DNA from: an archaeon
Lineage (GTDB): Archaea > Thermoproteota > Nitrososphaeria > Conexivisphaerales > UBA164
Direction of reading: 5' to 3'
Assembly (NCBI GenBank): GCA_021798095.1
Contig: JAJZYL010000048.1
Location: forward strand, 1-8,651
DNA: 8,651 nt
Shown one piece after another: positions 1 through 6,040 of this stretch; position 1 is the first letter of the stretch, and every line of letters begins with the position of its first letter. The notes beneath the pieces were generated by a model. That model ran no database searches. It was not told the DNA's origin and worked only from the letters and a program-made list of their open reading frames with translations. Position numbers and translations under genes: made by a program.

Positions 1-12
1 AACTATTTTCAT
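1..12 (-). CDS. Start of a minus-strand gene, cut by the window edge
   Basis: Only an ATG at 12-10 and three more codons (reading M-K-I-V) are inside the window, so no function can be given. The call rests on a TATA-like element (CTTTATAT on the minus strand, near 40-47) lying about 30 bases before this ATG. That is the same leaderless geometry seen at other genes here. The gene would be divergent from nep1. The forward frames of 1-119 are broken by stops, so no plus-strand gene enters from the left. This is an inference from promoter geometry and is weak without the sequence to the left. Confidence 0.3.
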
Positions 13-38
13 TCTTTAAATCTGCTCCTCTGCCATTG

Positions 39-47
39 ATATAAAGC
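39..47 (-). promoter_or_regulatory. TATA-like box for the left-edge minus-strand gene
   Basis: On the minus strand the bases read CTTTATATC. The centre lies about 30 bases upstream of the ATG at 12, which fits an archaeal TATA box driving a leaderless transcript. A short in-frame ATG run between the two (about 13 codons ending in TAA near 20) looks incidental. Confidence 0.3.
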
Positions 48-135
48 TTTGTGCCATCCTGTAGAGGCCATATTTGAGGATGTGCGTAAAGGCCAGTCTA
101 AATAATCGATGTAGTTTATGTGAAGTTCGATAAGG

Positions 136-144
136 TTAAAAATT
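136..144 (+). promoter_or_regulatory. TATA-like box for nep1
   Basis: TTAAAAATT is centred about 25 bases before the ATG at 165. No Shine-Dalgarno-like sequence lies between it and the start, so nep1 is probably leaderless. The position supports 165 over the in-frame GTG at 120, which would lie upstream of this promoter. A second AT-rich stretch at 102-107 could be an alternative. Confidence 0.4.
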
Positions 145-164
145 CAAGATGTATTAGATGCACA

Positions 165-845
165 ATGGCTTTTACGATGATCCTAGCTGAGAGTTCGCTG
201 GAGCTAATCCCAGAAGAATTGGCCAGTGAGAAAGGTATAATTTCATACTGTAGGAGGGTTGGAAGGCCAATCTCTGGTTGTCTTCTTGATAGGTCATATC
301 ATCATCAGGCCATGTCTAAATTACCGCAGTCATACAAGAGGGGTAGGCCCGATATAGCGTATCATGTGATACTCGATACCGTTTATTCCCCATTGTTCAT
401 GGATGGATTGATGAATTTCTACATCCACACCTTTCAGGACAAGGTGATCGAGTTCGGCCCAGGCGTCCGGCCTCCCAGGGAATACAGCAGGTATGAAGGT
501 CTAATGGTAGACCTATTCAGAAAGGGAAGCATCATCGAAGATGGTAAGATGTTGCTATCGATAAGGAACTGCGGAATGAAGGGGTTACTGAACAAAATCA
601 AGCCAGCCTTGGTAATTGGCCTCAGCATACTGGGCGAGCCGAGCAGCGTAGAAAACGTCGCCAGAATTTGTGCAGCTACAGACTCAGCGGCCATAGTGAT
701 CGGCGGTTTCCCTCATGGCCATTTTTCACAAGGGCTTCAAGAAATGCTTGATCGAACCTTTTCCATAGCCAGCAAGGGGTTGGATGCTAGCCTAGTAAGT
801 GCACGGGTTATATATGAAGTCGAAAGGTCGCTTGGCGTAACATAG
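165..845 (+). CDS. nep1: Ribosome biogenesis SPOUT methyltransferase Nep1 (16S rRNA pseudouridine N1-methyltransferase)
   Basis: Archaeal Nep1 (Emg1) uses SAM to methylate N1 of a pseudouridine in small-subunit rRNA and helps ribosome assembly; it is a dimeric SPOUT-fold cytosolic enzyme. Seen here, numbered from 165: the N-terminal strand MILAESSLELIPEEL (5-19), a LLDRSYHHQAM segment (40-50), the RGRPDI motif (59-64), HTFQDKVIEFGPGVRPPREYSRYEGLM (given as 88-114, with the Arg cluster that binds RNA in the family) and the C-terminal SAM-knot motif IGGFPHGHFS (179-188). The 226-residue length is normal. Start choice: aligned by eye with archaeal Nep1, whose members start near M-x-x-x-(I/M)ILA, the ATG at 165 gives a natural N-terminus. 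The reading frame is open back to a GTG at 120, but the extra 15 residues match nothing I know. The gene stands alone, with 68 bases before the next start. Identification is firm from motif order. Confidence 0.93.
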   Translation: MAFTMILAESSLELIPEELASEKGIISYCRRVGRPISGCLLDRSYHHQAMSKLPQSYKRGRPDIAYHVILDTVYSPLFMDGLMNFYIHTFQDKVIEFGPGVRPPREYSRYEGLMVDLFRKGSIIEDGKMLLSIRNCGMKGLLNKIKPALVIGLSILGEPSSVENVARICAATDSAAIVIGGFPHGHFSQGLQEMLDRTFSIASKGLDASLVSARVIYEVERSLGVT

Positions 846-881
846 GGGGCCATTGGTAGGGTAAAGCTCCTGTACGGCGTC

Positions 882-898
882 CATAGATAACCTTTTTA
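882..898 (+). promoter_or_regulatory. Probable TATA region for the LarA-like gene
   Basis: The stretch holds CATAGATA followed by CTTTTTA. The first is centred about 28 bases before the ATG at 914, the second about 27 before the ATG at 923, so which start is used depends on which box is real. There is no Shine-Dalgarno-like sequence before either start. Confidence 0.3.
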
Positions 899-913
899 CG
901 GTATAATGATAGC

Positions 914-1951
914 ATGATGGACATGCCCGAGATCTGGTTACCTTATGGAGAAGTGGAAGTCGTGCTCGCTACAGGGTCCGAGAACCTTGGGTCCATAGTT
1001 GAATCCAAACTGTCGGGGATCTCACAACAGGAGATAAATCTGAAGCCATACAAGAACATAATAATAGACGGCAGAGATATGAGCAAGGTAGTGTTACAAA
1101 AATACCTTGGAACCGTTTCTGCACAGGCCGATTCTCCAACGCCGGCCATCAGGACGGTTACCGTGGATGGCGTGGATGTGAATATTCCCCCCAATCTGTC
1201 AGATAATACGCTTCTGGTTGGAACGACAAGAGTGGACCCCATGTATGGTTTCTTGGGCCCTCACAGCCTGGTGGCAAAGGAGCTCGGGTTGGATATGGAA
1301 GTTTGGAGGAGAAAGGATGGAGGCCTTCATGCCGTCAATGAAGACAATGGCGTATGGTTCTCGAAAAGACTGCTGGAATCGTGTGACGCCGATGCTCTAT
1401 TCTATTTCGATTTAACCAAGCCTCCCATTTATGGCCAGGCGCTCAAGGTTTACGAGGAGCTGTTAAACATATATAAGGTGAACAACCTCCCTCAGAAGCA
1501 GAGCAAATTCGCCATCATTTCAGCAGGGGGGTCGCCGCACGATGATACCCTGTCCGACGCGCTCGCCGTCGCTCACTCGATAATAGGTTATCTGGCCGAG
1601 GATTCAGAACTGATAATCGTAGCGCAGATGAAGGACGGGCTTGGCTCGCCTGCGTTAAGGGGCCTTGTGGAGGGGAAGAAGTTCAAAACAGCTGCAGGGG
1701 AGCAGTATCGTTCTGGCGTTGAAGGGGTGGCCGCCCTCGTCGAGCTAAAGGCTACGGCCAAGGTGCATCTGGTCTCCGCGCTTCCGTCGGCCTATGCCGA
1801 TAGGCTGGGGGTCAGGCTATTCAGTTCATTAAGGGATGCCTTTAAGGCGGTCCAAGAAGCTCATAGGGGAAGGTTTAAGGCAAATATAATTAAAAACGCC
1901 TCGATCTATCATTCTAAAAAGCTAGTACAAGGGGCGTCAGGAACAGGATGA
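914..1951 (+). CDS. Divergent LarA-like (DUF2088-related) protein, nickel-pincer motifs apparently missing
   Basis: LarA is a nickel-pincer lactate racemase; relatives racemise or epimerise other 2-hydroxyacids. The similarity here is at both ends. Residues 5-16 (PEIWLPYGEVEV) match the family's opening strand with LPYG. Residues 200-247 (IISAGGSPHDDTLSDAL, then AEDSELIIVAQMKDGLGS) match the C-terminal Rossmann-like domain, followed by a VHLVSALPS strand near 284-292. The middle is different: the DHTRP motif is replaced by DGRD (52-55) and I cannot find the GGRK lysine that carries the cofactor. At 345 residues it is about 80 shorter than LarA (about 424, from memory). It may be a non-racemase relative or may bind another cofactor; function unknown. 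Start: ATG codons at 914, 917 and 923 are all possible; 923 aligns well with the family start. No ribosome binding site is seen. The 3' end overlaps the convergent protease gene by 38 bases. Confidence 0.7.
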   Translation: MMDMPEIWLPYGEVEVVLATGSENLGSIVESKLSGISQQEINLKPYKNIIIDGRDMSKVVLQKYLGTVSAQADSPTPAIRTVTVDGVDVNIPPNLSDNTLLVGTTRVDPMYGFLGPHSLVAKELGLDMEVWRRKDGGLHAVNEDNGVWFSKRLLESCDADALFYFDLTKPPIYGQALKVYEELLNIYKVNNLPQKQSKFAIISAGGSPHDDTLSDALAVAHSIIGYLAEDSELIIVAQMKDGLGSPALRGLVEGKKFKTAAGEQYRSGVEGVAALVELKATAKVHLVSALPSAYADRLGVRLFSSLRDAFKAVQEAHRGRFKANIIKNASIYHSKKLVQGASGTG

Positions 1952-2921
1952 AGATAGCTACCATTATTGCCAGGAGGCCCGCGTAGACCGCCTTCCTAGA
2001 TAGGGAAACTTGAGATATGTTATCCAGAGGATCTTCAACTCTTGACCAGGAAGATAATATTATCATCAGGAAGGCAAGATAGAAAAATCCCAGGAGTGAC
2101 ATCACTATTATGCTTGCAAAGTCGGTGATTATCCTGAGCCTTCTGCTAAGTATGCTGGATATCATGTGCCCTCCGTCCAGCTGCCATATCGGCATGAAAT
2201 TAAGGAAGGTTATAAGGAGCCCGAAAAGTGAAGCCAAGACGATGGGCGAAGAAATAGAGGAGACATTACTATAACCCAATAGCTTTAGGATGATTGGAAG
2301 CTGCAGGTTGATTTTTATTATGGATACGGGGAAACGCATGCCCAACACGAATAGCGCAATAGCCATGAAAAGCCCACTGATGAGTCCGGCATATCCCATA
2401 TCGAACTGCTGATCCCGATTTATCGGGTACCCATTGGTAAGTGATACATTACCCATTATGGGTATTGAGGTAGGAATGCCGGGAATAAGGTATGGGAGGT
2501 CGTTCTTGGTTCGCCATTTCCTCCTTATCAACAGTAGGCCCAGTTCGTGAGCTGCTATAAAGGCAAGCAGTGAAGCTGCGTAAATCGATATATTTAACAG
2601 CAGAGGCTCAACTGATCCTCTTAACCTAAAGTAACCATCCAGCAAGATGGTCAAGGCAGAGGCTAAAATTAGCGCAAGCGGCAGTATCCTCCCCCTGTGT
2701 TTCTCTTCATGGGCCTTAACCACACTAATGAGCATTCCCCTTCCGGAGGCCGTCAGGGATGGGATATATCCTTCGTTGTAAAGTTTCCAATACAGCTTTA
2801 TGAAGCACGCTTTAGCGTCATCCTTGGATTCAACATAATACTCATAACCGTTCTCGATAGCGTAGGTATTAGTTATAGAGAAATCCTGAGAAATAGCGGC
2901 CTTTATTTCACCTTCGTCCAT
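1914..2921 (-). CDS. Site-2-protease (M50, EGY-like) family membrane protein with altered HExxH
   Basis: The M50/S2P family comprises intramembrane zinc proteases that cut membrane-anchored regulators. Seen: a soluble N-terminal region (1-75), then several hydrophobic segments (about 80-95, 107-125, 177-196, 225-243, 265-290, 312-333). The segment AAHELGLLL (123-131) is at the place of the zinc-binding HExGH; SLTNGYPINRDQQFDMGYAGLISG (160-183) corresponds to the family's loop and following helix; and NFMPIWQLDGGHM (241-253) is the NxxPxxxLDGGH motif with the third metal ligand Asp249. The fold call is good. Oddity: the second His of HExxH is Leu129 (codon CTA), so a normal zinc site cannot form. 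It may be a pseudoprotease, or a variant using another ligand. The gene starts with ATG at 2921, about 27 bases from a TATA-like element shared with the divergent acetyltransferase, and looks leaderless. Its 3' end overlaps the LarA-like gene. Confidence 0.85.
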   Translation of the reverse strand: MDEGEIKAAISQDFSITNTYAIENGYEYYVESKDDAKACFIKLYWKLYNEGYIPSLTASGRGMLISVVKAHEEKHRGRILPLALILASALTILLDGYFRLRGSVEPLLLNISIYAASLLAFIAAHELGLLLIRRKWRTKNDLPYLIPGIPTSIPIMGNVSLTNGYPINRDQQFDMGYAGLISGLFMAIALFVLGMRFPVSIIKINLQLPIILKLLGYSNVSSISSPIVLASLFGLLITFLNFMPIWQLDGGHMISSILSRRLRIITDFASIIVMSLLGFFYLAFLMIILSSWSRVEDPLDNISQVSLSRKAVYAGLLAIMVAIFILFLTPLVLAF

Positions 2922-2944
2922 GTCATCGTGTCTTGGCAGTAGCT

Positions 2945-2957
2945 TAAATATATATAT
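2945..2957. promoter_or_regulatory. Shared, nearly palindromic TATA element between two divergent genes
   Basis: The alternating run TTAAATATATATA reads as TATA on both strands. It lies about 27-30 bases from the ATG of the S2P-like gene (2921, minus) and from the ATG of the acetyltransferase (2982, plus). Only 60 bases separate the two starts. Both genes would be leaderless. One TBP-binding region, or two overlapping ones, probably serves both directions. Confidence 0.5.
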
Positions 2958-2981
2958 TACATAATTTCTAGCTTGATATTA

Positions 2982-3464
2982 ATGAACCAGCCCTCAGCCG
3001 ATTATCTAGTAGGTGCGGTTAAAAAGGAGGAGCTTCAGGACATGATAAACATAAACCTTAAGACGCTCCCTGAGCATTATACTGATGACTTCTATCTGGA
3101 ATTGATACAAAAATTTCCTGAGGGATGCCTTGTAGCAAAGGCAAACGGCGTCATTGTCGGGTACATACTCAACAGGGTTGAATTGAATTTCGGCAGTTTC
3201 GGGCTAAATCTGACGAAAAAGGGGCACGTTGTTTCGGTAGCGGTACTGGAGGACTATAGAAGAAAGGGGATTGGAAGAAGGCTTATCGAACTAAGCATGG
3301 GGGCCATGCGGAAACGGGGATGTAAGGAGGTATTTCTTGAAGTCAGAATAAGCAATGATGAAGCTATAAACCTGTACAAAAAACTAGGGTTTACCATAAC
3401 CAAAACCATCGGGGGGTATTATACCAACGGGGAGGCCGCCTACGTGATGGAAAGGCCCATTTGA
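2982..3464 (+). CDS. Archaeal Ard1/RimI-type N-alpha-acetyltransferase (GNAT)
   Basis: Archaeal Ard1 (NatA-like) transfers acetyl from acetyl-CoA to the N-terminus of new proteins. Seen, numbered from 2982: ETLPEHY-like NLKTLPEHYTDDFY (25-38), VVGY-like VIVGYILNRVE (58-67), the KKGHVVSVAVLEDYRRKGIGRRL run (79-101) holding the acetyl-CoA loop RRKGIG (93-98), LEVRISNDEAINLYKKLGF (119-137) and GGYYTNGEAAYVMERP (144-159). The last block is the hallmark of archaeal Ard1 rather than of generic GNATs. The 160-residue length fits. Start: the frame is open to a TTG at 2973, but the ATG at 2982 lies at the correct distance from the TATA element at 2945-2957 and aligns with the family start. The epimerase gene follows 60 bases on with its own promoter and ribosome binding site. 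It could be called rimI in some annotations. Family call firm; exact substrates unknown. Confidence 0.92.
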   Translation: MNQPSADYLVGAVKKEELQDMININLKTLPEHYTDDFYLELIQKFPEGCLVAKANGVIVGYILNRVELNFGSFGLNLTKKGHVVSVAVLEDYRRKGIGRRLIELSMGAMRKRGCKEVFLEVRISNDEAINLYKKLGFTITKTIGGYYTNGEAAYVMERPI

Positions 3465-3483
3465 TGGGAAACCGGTAGTCAAG

Positions 3484-3492
3484 CTTTAATAC
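3484..3492 (+). promoter_or_regulatory. TATA-like box for the NAD(P)HX epimerase gene
   Basis: CTTTAATAC is centred about 37 bases before the ATG at 3525. With the usual spacing, transcription would begin near 3511-3514, leaving a leader of about 11-14 bases that holds the ribosome binding site. This suggests the gene is not only read through from the acetyltransferase gene. Confidence 0.35.
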
Positions 3493-3512
3493 AGCTCTGA
3501 TGTTCAAGTCAC

Positions 3513-3518
3513 AGGTGA
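3513..3518 (+). promoter_or_regulatory. Ribosome binding site of the epimerase gene
   Basis: AGGTGA lies 6 bases before the ATG at 3525 and matches the anti-Shine-Dalgarno complement GGAGGTGATC. It fixes this start. It stands out because most nearby genes appear leaderless. Confidence 0.5.
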
Positions 3519-3524
3519 ATTTCA

Positions 3525-4145
3525 ATGTCCATATCCACCGAAGAAATGAAAGAAGTTGAGCGTGCGGCAGAGGGCTTGGGACTCTCCTCAACTATGATGA
3601 TGGAAAATGCCGGCCGCGCTGTTGCTCAGGTCGTCCTTGAACGATTTAGTAGGGGAACAAGCGTTGGTGTGGTCTGCGGCATGGGGAACAATGGCGGCGA
3701 TGGGCTTGCAGCAGCGAGACATCTCAGGCTTCTTGGTTATGATGATGTATCGCTATTCATAATCGGCGAAAGGAGGCAACTGAAAACCCAGAACGTTAGG
3801 CTGATGCTTTCCCTCTATGAAAAATTGGCGCCGGTGATCTGGTTGCCCGCGCCAGAGATTGATCTTGGCCGTTTTTCCGTAATACTGGACTCGATATTTG
3901 GCACTGGGATGAGGGGATATGTTAAAGAGCCTCACCGTAGCGTAATAGAGGCTATAAACAGGTCTTCGGCATATATAATCGCAGTGGACGTTCCATCGGG
4001 CGTCAATTCTGATGACGGAACCGCAGCTGACCCTTCGGTCGTAGCGGATCTCACGGTAACATTTCACCGTGCGAAGAATGGCCTGCTCAAGAACAGATTA
4101 AACGTGGGAATATTGCGTGTAGAGGAAATAGGAATACCCCTGTAA
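3525..4145 (+). CDS. nnrE: Stand-alone NAD(P)H-hydrate epimerase (YjeF_N domain, NnrE)
   Basis: NnrE interconverts the R and S forms of NAD(P)HX, the hydrated damage product of NAD(P)H, so that the NnrD dehydratase can repair it. Seen: MENAG (26-30), the nucleotide loop GMGNNGGDG (52-60) followed by AARHL, ILDSIFGTG (120-128), VDVPSGVNSDDG (154-165) and TVTFHRAKNGL (177-187). These are all the family blocks, in order. The 206-residue protein ends after the epimerase domain. Many bacteria and archaea fuse it to the kinase-like dehydratase, whose gene is not in this window. The start is set by the AGGTGA at 3513-3518. It is convergent on fno, with only 6 bases between stops. Fold and function are well supported; a non-NADHX role of the YjeF_N domain cannot be fully excluded. 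Confidence 0.92.
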   Translation: MSISTEEMKEVERAAEGLGLSSTMMMENAGRAVAQVVLERFSRGTSVGVVCGMGNNGGDGLAAARHLRLLGYDDVSLFIIGERRQLKTQNVRLMLSLYEKLAPVIWLPAPEIDLGRFSVILDSIFGTGMRGYVKEPHRSVIEAINRSSAYIIAVDVPSGVNSDDGTAADPSVVADLTVTFHRAKNGLLKNRLNVGILRVEEIGIPL

Positions 4146-4151
4146 CTCAGG

Positions 4152-4841
4152 TCAGCCCTTCCTTTCCGCGATTATCTTTAAGGAAGGCTGCTTTAGCCTG
4201 TTGTTGATGGCTACGTTCAGCATCAGGGGCGTCAGCGGCTCAAGATATCTTGAAAGGTAAAGTTTTCCCGCATAGTAAGGCCTTAAGCCCTCAATGTCGC
4301 TTACTATTGAAGCGGTTCGCGTCCATCCATCCCCTGAATCTGACGCGATGAGAACATCAAAATCAAGCTTATAGGATAGATCGGCCAGACGGGCAGCTGG
4401 TACCGTATGGAACGCCGAAGCTATGCTTTCGACATTGGGGAGCGCCCTTGAGACGACCTCGGCCGCCGACATCTCCTTTCCATCGATAATATATGGATTA
4501 TAGAAGAACCCAGTTTGCCCCTTTTCCATGGGCACTATGGGTGAAATTACCAGCTGATCCTTTCTGAAGTTGGCCTGCATCTGCGTCAGGAACGCGTTAA
4601 CTGTATTATACGGTAAGGCAATTATTATCACATCTGATGCCCTGATCACCTGCCCATTTTCGAACCCCTTTATCTCTCCCTTCTTGCCTAATGCACTGCT
4701 CACCTCCTGCAAGTACGAATCCGCTAACGATCTCGCCTTTGTCTCCTCTCTGGATCCTATCATAACTTCATGATGAAGAGAAAGCCTCTGAGCTAACCCC
4801 TTTCCTAGGTCCCCCGTTCCGCCAAGTATTCCTATTCTCAT
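4152..4841 (-). CDS. fno: F420H2:NADP oxidoreductase (NADPH-dependent F420 reductase)
   Basis: Fno moves hydride between coenzyme F420 and NADP in the cytosol, so it implies that the organism makes F420. Seen: the Rossmann start MRIGILGGTGDLGKGLAQRL (1-20), the NADP-selective IGSREETKA (28-36), VIIIALPYNTV (71-81), VISPIVPM (98-105), SAFHTVPAARLADL (142-155), the DSGD (168-171) and IEGLRPYYAGKLYLSRYLE (183-201, the F420-side block), and LTPLMLN (203-209). The order and spacing fit the archaeal enzymes; 229 residues is a little longer than the Archaeoglobus type, mainly at loops and at the C-terminus. It starts with ATG at 4841, four bases after the DHH gene's TGA, with no clear ribosome binding site. 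Co-transcription and translational coupling with the DHH gene are therefore likely. A basic C-terminal tail (ERKG) has no known role. Confidence 0.94.
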   Translation of the reverse strand: MRIGILGGTGDLGKGLAQRLSLHHEVMIGSREETKARSLADSYLQEVSSALGKKGEIKGFENGQVIRASDVIIIALPYNTVNAFLTQMQANFRKDQLVISPIVPMEKGQTGFFYNPYIIDGKEMSAAEVVSRALPNVESIASAFHTVPAARLADLSYKLDFDVLIASDSGDGWTRTASIVSDIEGLRPYYAGKLYLSRYLEPLTPLMLNVAINNRLKQPSLKIIAERKG

Positions 4842-4845
4842 GTCG

Positions 4846-5853
4846 TCATATATCCGCAGATGTCGCCTTAAAGCCTTTTTTAGATTGCAACGTCAGCATT
4901 TTCTTCATAGCTACAGACATCTGCTCTAAAATCATCTCGTATTTTTCAAGGTCCACCGAATTATAATCCATTTTAGCTCCGGCTGCGTAGTCATGCCCAC
5001 CACCTCCAAATAGGGATGCTAAACTGGCTAGGTCCACATCATCCCTTGTCCTTCGAAAGCTGATTGCACCGCTCTCCTTTATTACTATAACGATGTCGGC
5101 TCTATAGCACCTGATGATAGTATCGGCAGCGATGGTCCCTGATAGCTGGTCCGGTGACAGGGCAAATATTATATTGTAGCCGCCAATCTTCCTCCTCCGG
5201 ACAGATTTTTTCAGTGCAGAAATAGCCGACGCTTGCATCTTCTGGTATAGGTTAAGCTGTACGATATACTCCTCGCCCATGAACTGCTCCGTCCCTGCTG
5301 ACGCCAGATAGTAAACCAGGCCAATCAGATGCGGTCGGATGGGGCTAGCCCTGTCCAGGTAGTTGTAGTACGCCACGAGTTCAACCAACCTTTTCGCTTC
5401 ATCATCGGTTAGCTTCCAGGTGTCCGCTTGGATGGCATAATTTAGTAGCCTGTCTGCCACAGGGTCCTCGCCTCGTTTATAGAATCTATCATATACCATT
5501 GAAGCGGCTGCGGGAGCCGCAGGATCAACATCCATTTTTACGTTTATGGAAGTAAGGGTCCTTCTGTTAGCCTCGGATATCGGATGGTGATCAATCCAGT
5601 TTATGGTAGAATGCTTCAAGGCTCTTATCCTCTCCAGTATTTTTCCAAATTTCCTCTGTTCGCCGGATACATCTACGATCGTTATTCTATTATCAGAAAT
5701 GTTCAACAACGAACTATCTATAAGGTTCTCTTCATCTTCATAATCCTTTAAAAAAATTAAGAACGGAAGATTTTCCCTGATTTCATGCCTGGCCAGGAGA
5801 GCCGCGCTCGCTATCCCATCCAGATCCGCCTTATGGGAAATTATGATGTCCAT
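4846..5853 (-). CDS. DHH/DHHA1-family phosphoesterase
   Basis: The family uses two metal ions to split phosphodiester or phosphoanhydride bonds; members include RecJ-like nucleases, nanoRNases and pAp or cyclic-dinucleotide phosphatases. Seen, numbered from the ATG at 5853: metal motif I SHKADLDG (6-13), VDVSGE (60-65) with motif II Asp61, the DHHP signature (88-91), a likely motif IV Asp in IQADTW (141-146), and the C-terminal DHHA1 domain ending in FGGGGHDYAAGA (282-293). The 335-residue length suits a two-domain NrnA-like or archaeal DHH protein, without the extra domains of full RecJ. The substrate cannot be told from the sequence. Start: a TTG at 5859 is in frame, but the ATG at 5853 lies about 28 bases after a TATA-like TTAATAG, giving a leaderless gene. 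It is the first gene of a probable two-gene operon with fno. Confidence 0.9.
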   Translation of the reverse strand: MDIIISHKADLDGIASAALLARHEIRENLPFLIFLKDYEDEENLIDSSLLNISDNRITIVDVSGEQRKFGKILERIRALKHSTINWIDHHPISEANRRTLTSINVKMDVDPAAPAAASMVYDRFYKRGEDPVADRLLNYAIQADTWKLTDDEAKRLVELVAYYNYLDRASPIRPHLIGLVYYLASAGTEQFMGEEYIVQLNLYQKMQASAISALKKSVRRRKIGGYNIIFALSPDQLSGTIAADTIIRCYRADIVIVIKESGAISFRRTRDDVDLASLASLFGGGGHDYAAGAKMDYNSVDLEKYEMILEQMSVAMKKMLTLQSKKGFKATSADI

Positions 5854-5875
5854 AACCAAGGCTGGTGCGCTAAGA

Positions 5876-5887
5876 CTATTAACTCTT
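5876..5887 (-). promoter_or_regulatory. TATA-like box of the DHH-fno operon
   Basis: On the minus strand the bases read GAGTTAATAGTC; the TTAATAG centre is about 28 bases before the ATG at 5853. No Shine-Dalgarno-like sequence separates them. The element should drive both the DHH gene and the closely linked fno. Confidence 0.4.
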
Positions 5888-5995
5888 CGTCGAGCTTCTA
5901 TCCGACTAACCTGCTCATGCCTTGATTCCTACGTCTTTAATCATATTGGCATTAAACAGGCACGGGCACGCACTTGAAATTAATTGCTGGTAGCT

Positions 5996-6016
5996 TGGTA
6001 AATGCACCGTTTACCA
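5996..6016. repeat. Inverted repeat / hairpin beyond the ABC permease stop
   Basis: TGGTAAATG and CGTTTACCA face each other across a 3-base CAC loop: seven perfect outer pairs, one G-T wobble and one inner G-C. It lies 25 bases past the permease stop on the minus strand and about 140 bases upstream of the DHH start. There is no T-tract after it, so it is not a classic intrinsic terminator. It may stabilise the 3' end of the ABC transcript or be a protein-binding operator. The rest of 5860-6040 shows no gene. Confidence 0.4.
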
Positions 6017-6040
6017 CAGGAGGACCTTAACTGTAGGTTA

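Noticed and set aside
120..164. GTG-started extension of nep1 adding 15 residues with a C-x-x-C pair
   Set aside because: The CIRC pair is eye-catching, but the family N-terminus aligns from the ATG at 165, and a TATA-like box falls inside the extension, so it is probably not translated.
434..1242. Long antisense frames opposite nep1 and the LarA-like gene
   Set aside because: They match no known family and lie wholly over genes with strong family matches, so they are by-products of codon use on the other strand.
2697..2711. A second HExxH-like string (HEEKH, residues 71-75) in the S2P-like protein
   Set aside because: It lies in the charged soluble region before the first membrane segment, far from the LDGG motif and at a place where the family has no metal site. 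The glutamate- and lysine-rich context makes a chance match likely.
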